Positions 26,393 through 34,329 of a stretch of 55,714 nt of DNA are shown here, piece after piece. How positions within the stretch are numbered: the first letter of the stretch is position 1; each line of letters opens with the position of its first letter. Location: assembly GCA_012033335.1 (NCBI GenBank), contig JAAURB010000025.1, positions 1 through 55,714 of the forward strand. Reading direction: 5' to 3'. Origin of the DNA: Oscillatoriales cyanobacterium RM2_1_1 (GTDB lineage: Bacteria > Cyanobacteriota > Cyanobacteriia > Cyanobacteriales > Microcoleaceae). The translations under genes were made by a program, and so were the position numbers. The notes beneath the pieces are model-generated. The model saw only the letters and a program-made list of their open reading frames with translations. It was not told the DNA's origin and ran no database searches.

Positions 26393-26953
26393 GTGACAGC
26401 ATCTAACGTCATCACGCTTCCACGCCAGGAATCCCGTAGTTTTGGTCGTCGCGATCTGATTCCATTATGGCCAGATGCTCTGTGGAAGATTGAGCGGGGT
26501 GTTGTTCGAACTCTGACCTGGAGCGAGAATGGAACTTTGATTAGTTTGGGATATTGGAGTACAGGAGAGGTTGTTGGGCAGCCCCTGACCTGTCTGGATC
26601 CCTATCAGATCGAATGCCTCACCCCCGTTTCCGTCCACTTGATTCCATCCCAACAGTGGCCCCAGGAACTCAATGCTATCTTTTCCTACGCCCAACAGGT
26701 GCAGGAACTTCACAGTATTGTTCAGATCCAGGGTACAGATCAACGGTTGCTGAATTTCTTGAGTTGGCTGGCGAAAAAGTTTGGTCAGGTCACCGAAGCA
26801 GGGCAATTGATTGATTTGAGGCTGACTCACCTGGAAATTTCCGATGTGATTGGTACAACCCGCGTCAGCGTCACCCGGATGATGCGTCGCCTAGAAGCCC
26901 AGGGGATTATCCTGCGACCCACTCGCCACGCCATTGTGCTCCGCAGGCTTTAG
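26393..26953 (+). CDS. Crp/Fnr-type transcriptional regulator
   Basis: A 186-residue regulator starting at a GTG. The C-terminal winged helix-turn-helix is clear: RLTHLEISDVIGTTRVSVTR, then MMRRLEAQGIILR. Upstream a long dimerisation helix (FSYAQQVQELHSIVQIQGTD) precedes RLLNFLSWLAKKFGQ, standard for the family. The N-terminal effector half (about 100 residues) is shorter than in Crp (usually near 120-130) and keeps only part of the beta-roll, with no cAMP-binding phosphate cassette visible. So cAMP binding is doubtful. It is followed by a hairpin terminator and then the pix operon, but they are separated by nearly 490 bases. Targets are unknown; NtcA itself is ruled out by sequence. Confidence 0.88.
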   Translation: MTASNVITLPRQESRSFGRRDLIPLWPDALWKIERGVVRTLTWSENGTLISLGYWSTGEVVGQPLTCLDPYQIECLTPVSVHLIPSQQWPQELNAIFSYAQQVQELHSIVQIQGTDQRLLNFLSWLAKKFGQVTEAGQLIDLRLTHLEISDVIGTTRVSVTRMMRRLEAQGIILRPTRHAIVLRRL

Positions 26954-26999
26954 TCATCAGGAGTTAATCTCAAAAAGTTCTGAGCTTCTAACCTGATGA
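26954..26999 (+). terminator. Hairpin terminator of the Crp-like gene
   Basis: Directly after the stop, TCATCAGG (26954-26961) pairs with CCTGATGA (26992-26999), with inner pairs TTA/TAA and CTCA/TGAG. Only a short TTT follows, so termination strength is unclear. Confidence 0.45.
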
Positions 27000-27443
27000 T
27001 TTAAACCAGGTAGATACGGCTTTTTTACAATTCCTTCATAAAGAATTCTAGATCTTTACAAAGGTTTTTAACTTTATATCTATAAATTTAGTCATAATAC
27101 TTTTCTAAACACACTGACTCACTACACTTAAATCCTTTATTAGAATAGCTTCCCTACTTGGAAAACTACTTGGAAGACTGATCGTAAAGAACTGATCATC
27201 AAAAAAATCATTGACTAAGTATTCTAGTGAGTCATGTATACTATATCCAGAGCTTCTTCCGTGATTTCACCCTAGGTCTTTCATGAAGAAATATTCTATT
27301 ATCTAGGAGTATATGAATTTAAAAGAGCAATAAGATGATTTAGTATGGTCACTATTAATCCGTCCTTTGAATATTGTAATAAGCATTCTTGAACAAACTG
27401 ATTACTTCAGTTTCAGCCACCTTTTTAACCAGGGTTAAGCAAT
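27000..27443 (+). promoter_or_regulatory. Long AT-rich leader of the pix operon
   Basis: About 440 bases without a credible gene, strongly AT-rich, directly upstream of pixG. The length suggests a long 5' untranslated region or several promoters. I see no known riboswitch fold and cannot pick a start site by eye. Confidence 0.35.
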
Positions 27444-28658
27444 ATGATAATTGACTCTAAGCTTCTTTCACTCCAGCAACTTAGCCAGGAATTCATTGAG
27501 AAATGCCAGCAACAAACAACAGGTGATTTACTGATAGAATCAGCTTCAGCGGCCAATATTGGAGCGGTGAAGTTTTCTTTACTCTATGGGCGTTTGCTTT
27601 ATGCCGCAGAAGACTCCCATCAGGTGCGGCGATTGTTCAGGGCGATCCAAAAATATCATCCGCACTGGAAACCCCAGCCAATCTCTTTGTGGAGTCAGAA
27701 GCAACCCTGGGAATATCAATTGCTTTGCCAGAGCTTAAATCAACAGCAAATTGATCTAGGTCAGGGCAAGAAAATGATTCGGCAGATTCTGTTGGAGATT
27801 GCCTGTTCTCTGGATAGTACAGCTCAGTTGACTACCCAATGGGAAATTGACGACTCCGGAGCTTCTGAGTTTTCCTCTGGTTTGGGGCTTTCTTGGCGAG
27901 AGGTTGAGCCAGTCTTCACCCGGGCATCCGAAATGAATCAGCAATGGCAACAGGCGGGTTTAGGCAAAATCAGTCCCAATCTTTCACCGACCTTGAAGAA
28001 AAAAGTCAATCCAGAGGCGCTAGGGGTATTTGGAAAATATCTTAACGGTCAGTTTACCCTCTGGGATATCGCCCAATCTTTAGATAAGTCTCCCCTTGCC
28101 ATCCTTCGCAGCTTGGTTCCGGTGATCAAGAAAGGGATCATCCAACTGCGACAAATCCCCGACTTGCCCAGTTCAACCCTGATCCTGGGCCGTCAACTAT
28201 CGGAATTCCACAAATTGAATCGGGCGATCGCTGCTCCCGTTGCCGTTGAACCCCCATCAGCTACCACAGCCGTTAATCCCCAGGGCAAGCTGATTGCCTG
28301 CATTGATGATAGCCCGGTCATTGCTCAGACCTTGAGGCAGATTCTTGAACCGGCAGGCTATCAAGTGATTACGGTGCTGGATCCGTTCAAGGGATTGGCG
28401 GAGATTGCGGAGCACAAACCCGATCTGATTTTTCTCGATCTGATGATGCCAAATGTGAACGGCCACACTGTTTGTCAGTTTCTGCGAAATGCAGCCGCTT
28501 TTCAACGGACTCCGATTGTGATTTTAACCAGTCGAGATAACATGCTGGATCGGAGTCGCGCCAAAATAGTAGGGGCTTCTGATTTTTTAACCAAGCCCCC
28601 CAAACGGGAGGAAACGTTAGAAGTGATTGCTAAGCATATTGGCAAGAGCGTTTCTTAG
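27444..28658 (+). CDS. pixG: PatA-family response regulator PixG (TaxP1-like)
   Basis: A 404-residue cytoplasmic regulator and the first gene of a pixG-H-I-J-L phototaxis cluster. Residues 1-110 form a PATAN (DUF4388-like) domain (LLSLQQLSQEFIEKCQQQTT, then GAVKFSLLYGRLLYAAEDSH). A helical middle follows, and the C-terminal receiver has ACIDDSPVIAQTLRQIL and phosphoacceptor D332 in LIFLDLMMPNVNG, with Lys in LTKPPK. In Synechocystis the homologue transmits the light signal to the motor ATPases of type IV pili. pixH starts 37 bases after its stop, and the short gap holds a doubled TCTGTTGATAAA. All key residues are present. Confidence 0.92.
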   Translation: MIIDSKLLSLQQLSQEFIEKCQQQTTGDLLIESASAANIGAVKFSLLYGRLLYAAEDSHQVRRLFRAIQKYHPHWKPQPISLWSQKQPWEYQLLCQSLNQQQIDLGQGKKMIRQILLEIACSLDSTAQLTTQWEIDDSGASEFSSGLGLSWREVEPVFTRASEMNQQWQQAGLGKISPNLSPTLKKKVNPEALGVFGKYLNGQFTLWDIAQSLDKSPLAILRSLVPVIKKGIIQLRQIPDLPSSTLILGRQLSEFHKLNRAIAAPVAVEPPSATTAVNPQGKLIACIDDSPVIAQTLRQILEPAGYQVITVLDPFKGLAEIAEHKPDLIFLDLMMPNVNGHTVCQFLRNAAAFQRTPIVILTSRDNMLDRSRAKIVGASDFLTKPPKREETLEVIAKHIGKSVS

Positions 28659-28695
28659 ATTCTGTTGATAAATCTGTTGATAAAGAGGTAAGTTA

Positions 28696-29055
28696 ATGAC
28701 AAGTATTTTGGTGATCGAGGATAGCATGGTTGAAGCAGAACAAATTGTTCAATGTCTGCGGCAATCTGGCTATAACGTTTTCAATGTTACCACAGCAGAA
28801 GCGGCAAAAGCTATTCTGGAAAAAAGAACCTTTGATGCGATTGTGACTGATATTGTCCTGCCGGGGCAGAGTGGATTTGGCTTCTGTCGAGAGCTGAGAA
28901 ACCATCAAGAGATGGCTGATGTACCGATTATTATCTGCTCCAGTAAATCTTCAAAAATTGATAAAAGTTGGGGGATGAAACAGGGAGCCTCAGCTTATGT
29001 AACCAAACCGATTAATCCCGAAGAATTAATTCAAACCCTGGAACGGTTTGTCTAG
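28696..29055 (+). CDS. pixH: CheY-like response regulator PixH (TaxY)
   Basis: A 119-residue single receiver with intact phosphorylation site: ILVIEDSMVEAEQIVQCL gives the acidic pair E8-D9, D52 lies in AIVTDIVLPGQSGFGF, and the Lys is in AYVTKPINPEE. It is the PilH/PixH type, a partner or phosphate sink for the PixL kinase. It lies second in the operon. The 221-base gap to pixI is mostly filled by a dispersed repeat. Confidence 0.9.
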   Translation: MTSILVIEDSMVEAEQIVQCLRQSGYNVFNVTTAEAAKAILEKRTFDAIVTDIVLPGQSGFGFCRELRNHQEMADVPIIICSSKSSKIDKSWGMKQGASAYVTKPINPEELIQTLERFV

Positions 29056-29144
29056 CCGTTTGCTGACAGCCTTCTTAACATTGGCTTATACAGTGACTTT
29101 CAATCGCGTACCCCAGCAAGGTGAGAAACGCTGGAACAGCCCTA

Positions 29145-29244
29145 AATCAATCCTGAAAAAAGCGAGGGGGGGATTTGGGGATACAGTCCCAAAGGATTGG
29201 ATGTTGTCCCCTTCACCCCATTTCATAAATCATTTGTGATTGCT
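29145..29244. repeat. Dispersed repeat, family 1, copy 1 (pixH-pixI gap)
   Basis: Features: AAAAAAGCGAGG, GGGGATTTGGGGA, a GC-rich middle, then CCCCTTCACCCCATTT and the tail AAATCATTTGTGATTGCTA. A close copy lies at 34089-34198 between pixJ and pixL, and a more diverged one at 45155-45256. G-rich and C-rich arms can pair, so the element may fold. Confidence 0.7.
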
Positions 29245-29276
29245 AATAACTTCTAGAAATTTCTAATGTAAAATCC

Positions 29277-29807
29277 ATGTCAACCCTTCAATCGAGTCAT
29301 GAAACCCCCTCAGAAAACTTACTGAGTTTTTTTCTGACAGCAGATCTGCAGATGGTCTTGCCCACCCATCAGCTCAGGGAAATGGTCAAGCTCGAAACCA
29401 GTCAAATTGCCGCAATCTCTGGAATGCCTACCCCTGTGGTGGGAGTGTGTCTCCTGCAAGACGAAGTGGTTTGGTTAGTTGATTTACCCTGCTGCTTTAG
29501 GCTCGGGGTCAGTATTCAGGCTGGGGTCACAACAAACTGTAATGTGCTCAAGGTGAAGACTAATCAGGGTAATCTGGGAATCATCGTTCAACAAGTGGGT
29601 CAGATACTTGTTCCCGCAGCCAATTCCCTCCAAGCCCATACAGAGGTAGAAACCTGGATGACCAGCCTGACTCAACCCGAGATGGATTCTAACCAGATTG
29701 AGCCGATTAAGTCGCTGATCAAATTGCTCTGGATTGATTCTGCGGGCTTATCTCTACCGGTTCTAGATGTAGATGCGATCGCCCCTTATTTGGAACGCAT
29801 TGCTTAG
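29277..29807 (+). CDS. pixI: CheW-like adaptor PixI (TaxW)
   Basis: A 176-residue CheW-domain protein linking receptor to kinase. The beta-barrel pattern is visible: LLSFFLTADLQMVLPTHQLR, AISGMPTPVVGVCLLQDEVV, WLVDLPCCFRL and the terminal SLPVLDVDAIAPYL. It has no other domain. It lies third in the pix cluster, with a repeat before it and a 179-base gap before pixJ. Confidence 0.9.
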   Translation: MSTLQSSHETPSENLLSFFLTADLQMVLPTHQLREMVKLETSQIAAISGMPTPVVGVCLLQDEVVWLVDLPCCFRLGVSIQAGVTTNCNVLKVKTNQGNLGIIVQQVGQILVPAANSLQAHTEVETWMTSLTQPEMDSNQIEPIKSLIKLLWIDSAGLSLPVLDVDAIAPYLERIA

Positions 29808-29986
29808 ACTATTTATGGTCAATCTGTCAAGTTACTTAGGAGTAAGCCCCAACCCAGGGTTGGTCAATGCAGGTGGGGTAAACATCATCAATCCAACTTG
29901 CTCAGAAGATAGGTCTCGCCGCTTAACTTAAACGTTCGCACTTTCATTCCACCGTCTATTTATCTTTAATCTAAACACTCCTAACC

Positions 29987-32900
29987 ATGACTAAAACTCC
30001 TTATCAATCTTCCAACCGCTCCGAGAATCCCAATTCTCCTGACCGTCGCCAGCAAGCCCGAGCCCAGTCTGCCAGAATCCAAAAACCTGGTTCTGCCTTG
30101 GTGACAACAGAAGAAGCAATTTCCGTCGAAGTCGAGGTACAACCCACCACTCGGCTCGCCCCCGAGCAGCGCCTGGGACTGAAAGCTAAAACCATTAGTT
30201 TGGCCCGCGAATTGTCCGTGTTGCGCTCTAGCATTGATGCTCGAGTGAATCAACTCCAGGTTTTGATTCAGCAGGAAGGAGCCGCCGCCGAACGGGCTGA
30301 ACTGGTGAATGAAATCACCTCCCACATGCGGGAGTTCCTCAATCCCGAAGGCATTTACAAAACAGCAGTCGAGGACTGTCGGGCGGCGCTACAAACGGAT
30401 CGGGTGGTGATTTATCTATTTGATCCCCACTGGAAAGGAACGGTTGTCGCTGAATCCGTCAGTCCGGAATGGCCCTCTGCCCTGGGAGCTGAAATTGCCG
30501 ATCCCTGTTTTGCTGACCGCTATGTAGAGTTTTATCAACAGGGACGGGTCAAGGCCACGGCGAATATTTACGCAGCCGGATTAACGGACTGTCACATCGG
30601 CCAGTTGGAGCCCTTTGAAGTTCAAGCCAATCTGGTAGCCCCGATTCTGACCAATACCCACTCCAGCCCGATAGCCCAAACCACCCAGGCTGAAACCTCC
30701 ATTACCACTGAAGGCTCTGCTGGTTTAATTGGATTGCTGATTGCCCACCACTGTGCCGAACCCCGGGAATGGCTCGAACCTGAAATTGAGTTTTTCCGCC
30801 AGGTAGCGATTCAGTTGGGCTACGCCATTGACCAAGCGTTGTTACTCCAGCAACAACAGGCCATTGCCCGACAGGCCCAGCAAATCAATGAAATCAGTAC
30901 TCAAATCCGTCAATCCTTCAAGGTTGATGCTATTCTCAGCACCACCGTTGAAGCCACTCGGCAAGCCCTGAACTGCGATCGCACCATCGTTTATACCTTT
31001 GATCAGAACTGGAAAGGTACCGTCGTGGCCGAATCCGTTGAAAATCCCTGGCCAGTGGCGATGGGGGCTGAGATTGCCGATCCCTGTTTTGCCGAGCGCT
31101 ATGTACAGCAATACCTGCGGGGACGGGTCAAGGCCACCCCAGACATTCATAACGCAGGCTTGACTGAGTGCCATCTCAAACAGTTGGAGCCCTTTAGCGT
31201 CAGGGCCAATCTGGTGGCCCCGATTGTGGTGAACCAACACCTGATGGGGTTATTGATTAGCCATCAATGTTCTGGGCCCCGGAACTGGACAGAATTGGAA
31301 ATTGATCTGATCCGTAAGGTAGCCACCCAAACGGGTTATGCCCTGGATCAGGCCCATCTATTGGAAGCTCAAGCATTGGCCACCCGCAAAGCCCATCTGC
31401 TGAATCAAGCTTCAGCAAAATTAAGAGATTCTCGCACCACTGAGGACGTGTTCGATACGATTGTCCATGAAGCGCGGGAAGCGATGCAGTGCGATCGCGT
31501 GATTATCTATCAGTTTGACGAAAACTGGATCGGCACCGTGGTAGCAGAATCGGTCAGTTCAGGATTTCCCAGCGCCCTAGGCAAAAAGATCGCCGATCCT
31601 TGCTTTGCCGGCCAATGCGTCAAGCCCTATTTTCGAGGCCGGGTGAGTACGATGGACAACATCGCTGAATCAGGACTAACGGACTGCTACAGACAACTGC
31701 TCGACCCGTTCAAGGTTCAGGCCAATATTGTCGCCCCCCTGATTGCCGAAACCCGGCTCCATGGTTTACTGATCGTCCATCAATGTTCCGGCCCCCGCCA
31801 CTGGCAGGAAGCCGAGGTGAACTTCATCAAGCAGTTGGCTACCCAGGTGAGTTTGTCCCTGGATCAGGTGTTGCTGCTGCAGCAACAGCAGCAGGCGGCC
31901 AAAGAAGCCCAAGCCCTGAATCAAATCAGTTCCCATATTCGTCAATCCCTCAACGCCCAAGACATCCTGAATACTGCGGTTGAGGATACCCAGGAAATCC
32001 TGCAAGCGGATCGGGTCGTAGTTTACAAGTTTAATCCGGAGTGGGGTGGAGCCGTTGTGGCTGAATCCGTCGGGATTGGTTTCCCAGAAACCCTAGGGGC
32101 CCAAATTGATGATCCCTGTTTTGCCAAAGATTATATCAAGCCCTACCTCAAAGGTCGGGTGCAGGCCACCGATGATATTTTCAACGCTGGGTTGACGGAT
32201 TGTTATTTGAAACAGCTCGAACCCTATCAGGTCAAGGCCAATCTGGTAACTCCGATCATTGCCAACCAGAAGTTACACGGATTACTCATTGCCCATCAAT
32301 GTTCTGGCCCCCGTCGCTGGAAAGATACTGAAATTGAACTCACCCGCCAGATTGCAATTCAGGTGGGTTATGCCCTAGAGCAGGCCCTCTTACTGGAACA
32401 GCAGCGTTTGGCCACTCAACAGGCTCGATTACTGAGTGAGATTGGTTCTCGCATCCGTGAATCCCTTGATACCGAACGGATTTTCCGAACCGCCGTGGAT
32501 GAATCCCTGAATCTAATGCAGGCGGATCGGGTTGTAGTTTATCGGTTTGACCAGGATTGGCGGGGTCAAATTATTTCAGAGGCGGTGCGTTCCGGCTGGA
32601 ACAAAATTGCTGAGATGGATGCTGATCTGGCCTGTTTCCCGGTTGAGTATGTTGAGCCCTATCGCCAGGGGCGGGTACAGGTGACTCCGGATGTCAGCGC
32701 TGCAGAACTCACCGAGTGCCACCGCGAACAATTGAAAAAGTGGCAGGTCAGGGCCAATGTGGTGGTTCCCATTATTGTGGGTCAAACGTTGTTTGGATTA
32801 CTGGGGGTGCATCAGTGTGCTGAACCCCGGGTTTGGCGAGAATCCGAAGTAGAAATCTTCAAACAGGTAGCGCTGCAGGCGGGCTACGCCCTGGAACAGG

Positions 32901-33964
32901 CCCAGTTACTCCAGCAAGTCCAGCAAGCCCGACAGTTAGCTGAAACCACATCAGAGTCCCAGCGTCAGCAGAATGAACTCCTGCAACACCAAATTGAAGG
33001 GTTCCTGGGGGATATTGAGGATTCGTTTAGTGGGGATCTGACGGTACGGGCAAAAGTCACGGAAGGGGTGATTGGCACGGTGGCAGACTTTTTCAATGCC
33101 ACGATTGAGAACCTGCAACTCCTGGTCAAACAGGTGCAGTCAGCGGCAACGGTGGTTACCGCAACGGCCCAGGGCAGTGAACAGGATATCAAACAGCTCT
33201 CCGATGAGGCCCGGCGGCAGTCCCAGGGGATCAGTGATGCCTTGAATCAAATTCAGATGATGGCCCAGTCTATTCAGGTGGTGGCAGAGAATGCCCAGTC
33301 GGCAGCTAGCAAAACCCAGGAAGCCAGCCAGCTCTTACGCAAGAGTGATATTGCGATGAACCGCACGGTTGATGGGATTGTCGGGATTTATCGCACGGTT
33401 CATGCCACAGCCCATAAAGTGAAGAATCTGGGAGAAGCCTCGAAGAAGATTTCCCGCGTAGTCAACCTGATTGGGGACTTTGCTAACCAGACTAATGTTC
33501 TAGCTTTGAATGCCTCCGTTGAAGCCACCCGGGCTTCTCAGGACGATCAGGGATTTGCCACTGTAGCCGGCGAAGTCCGAACCCTGGCCGAACAATCTGC
33601 CATTGCCAGTCAGGAAATTGAGCAAATTGTGGAAGAGATCCAGGGGGAAACTCAAGAACTGGTTGATGCTATGAAAGTCGGCTTGAAACAGGTAATCGTG
33701 GGTACAAAGCTGGTCAAAGGTTCCCGCCAGATCTTGACCAATGTAGTAACGGCCAGTGAACAAATTCAAGTTCTGGTCAATCAGATTGCTGAATCGGCAA
33801 CAGTCCAGGCTCAAACCTCCGGGGAGATCTCCCACACCATGGAAGAGGTTGCTACTATCGCGAATCAGACTTCTGAGCGATCGCTCAAAGTGGCTGACTC
33901 TTTCAGCCAACTGCTCAAAGTGGCTGGAGACTTACAGACTGGAGTTTCCCAGTTCAAAGCCTGA
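29987..33964 (+). CDS. pixJ: Phototaxis receptor PixJ with five tandem cyanobacteriochrome-type GAF domains
   Basis: A 1325-residue methyl-accepting photoreceptor. After a polar N-terminus and a coiled coil (70-110) come five GAF domains. Each carries the two cysteines of DXCF-type cyanobacteriochromes, always 28 residues apart. The first is in DPCF in GAF1-4 (C174, C367, C539, C711) and in LACF in GAF5 (C883). The second, chromophore-binding Cys is C202, C395, C567, C739, C911, followed by His in GAF1, 2 and 5 and by Tyr in GAF3 and 4. The repeat period is exactly 172 residues from GAF2 on; GAF1 has a 21-residue Thr/Ser-rich insert (about 222-245). A HAMP-like linker (about 1005-1045) and the signalling coiled coil follow, with hairpin tip region FANQTNVLALNASVEATRAS (about 1160-1180). 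No membrane segment is visible, unlike the classical PixJ1. It should bind phycocyanobilin or phycoviolobilin and steer pili through PixI and PixL. Confidence 0.93.
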   Translation: MTKTPYQSSNRSENPNSPDRRQQARAQSARIQKPGSALVTTEEAISVEVEVQPTTRLAPEQRLGLKAKTISLARELSVLRSSIDARVNQLQVLIQQEGAAAERAELVNEITSHMREFLNPEGIYKTAVEDCRAALQTDRVVIYLFDPHWKGTVVAESVSPEWPSALGAEIADPCFADRYVEFYQQGRVKATANIYAAGLTDCHIGQLEPFEVQANLVAPILTNTHSSPIAQTTQAETSITTEGSAGLIGLLIAHHCAEPREWLEPEIEFFRQVAIQLGYAIDQALLLQQQQAIARQAQQINEISTQIRQSFKVDAILSTTVEATRQALNCDRTIVYTFDQNWKGTVVAESVENPWPVAMGAEIADPCFAERYVQQYLRGRVKATPDIHNAGLTECHLKQLEPFSVRANLVAPIVVNQHLMGLLISHQCSGPRNWTELEIDLIRKVATQTGYALDQAHLLEAQALATRKAHLLNQASAKLRDSRTTEDVFDTIVHEAREAMQCDRVIIYQFDENWIGTVVAESVSSGFPSALGKKIADPCFAGQCVKPYFRGRVSTMDNIAESGLTDCYRQLLDPFKVQANIVAPLIAETRLHGLLIVHQCSGPRHWQEAEVNFIKQLATQVSLSLDQVLLLQQQQQAAKEAQALNQISSHIRQSLNAQDILNTAVEDTQEILQADRVVVYKFNPEWGGAVVAESVGIGFPETLGAQIDDPCFAKDYIKPYLKGRVQATDDIFNAGLTDCYLKQLEPYQVKANLVTPIIANQKLHGLLIAHQCSGPRRWKDTEIELTRQIAIQVGYALEQALLLEQQRLATQQARLLSEIGSRIRESLDTERIFRTAVDESLNLMQADRVVVYRFDQDWRGQIISEAVRSGWNKIAEMDADLACFPVEYVEPYRQGRVQVTPDVSAAELTECHREQLKKWQVRANVVVPIIVGQTLFGLLGVHQCAEPRVWRESEVEIFKQVALQAGYALEQAQLLQQVQQARQLAETTSESQRQQNELLQHQIEGFLGDIEDSFSGDLTVRAKVTEGVIGTVADFFNATIENLQLLVKQVQSAATVVTATAQGSEQDIKQLSDEARRQSQGISDALNQIQMMAQSIQVVAENAQSAASKTQEASQLLRKSDIAMNRTVDGIVGIYRTVHATAHKVKNLGEASKKISRVVNLIGDFANQTNVLALNASVEATRASQDDQGFATVAGEVRTLAEQSAIASQEIEQIVEEIQGETQELVDAMKVGLKQVIVGTKLVKGSRQILTNVVTASEQIQVLVNQIAESATVQAQTSGEISHTMEEVATIANQTSERSLKVADSFSQLLKVAGDLQTGVSQFKA

Positions 33965-34088
33965 TCGGTTGAGCTCACGTCTGAAAAACCCAATATTCCA
34001 AAAAAACTTGGGTTTCACTGCGCTCTAGCCTGACCGACTCCGGCTCACAAGCCGTCTGGCACCCACCCTCAATCCAATTTTTATGTAG

Positions 34089-34198
34089 CAGTCCTCAATC
34101 GATCATGAAGAAAGCGAGAGCGGGGTTTGGAGACTTCTTTCCCAAGAAAGAGGCTTTGCTTCCCTTACCCCATTTCCCAAATCATTTGTGATTGCTAT
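34089..34198. repeat. Dispersed repeat, family 1, copy 2 (pixJ-pixL gap)
   Basis: It shares AGAAAGCGAG, GGGGTTTGGAGA, CTTACCCCATTTCC and AAATCATTTGTGATTGCTAT with copy 1 at 29145-29244. It fills most of the 365-base gap between pixJ and pixL. The rest of that gap shows nothing recognisable. Confidence 0.7.
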
Positions 34199-34329
34199 AT
34201 TAACTTCACCCATGTACGACCGGTATGATTTTCTTGAAAGCCCAGCAACTCAGGGCTTTCAGGAAAACGCAAAAGATGACGAATCAACCGGATTCGATAC
34301 TACCCTAATCCTAGCTGTGACTTTTAACC

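Noticed and set aside
29981-30325. Long minus-strand frames inside pixJ and other genes
   Set aside because: They are shadows of strongly coding regions, with skewed composition and no family features.
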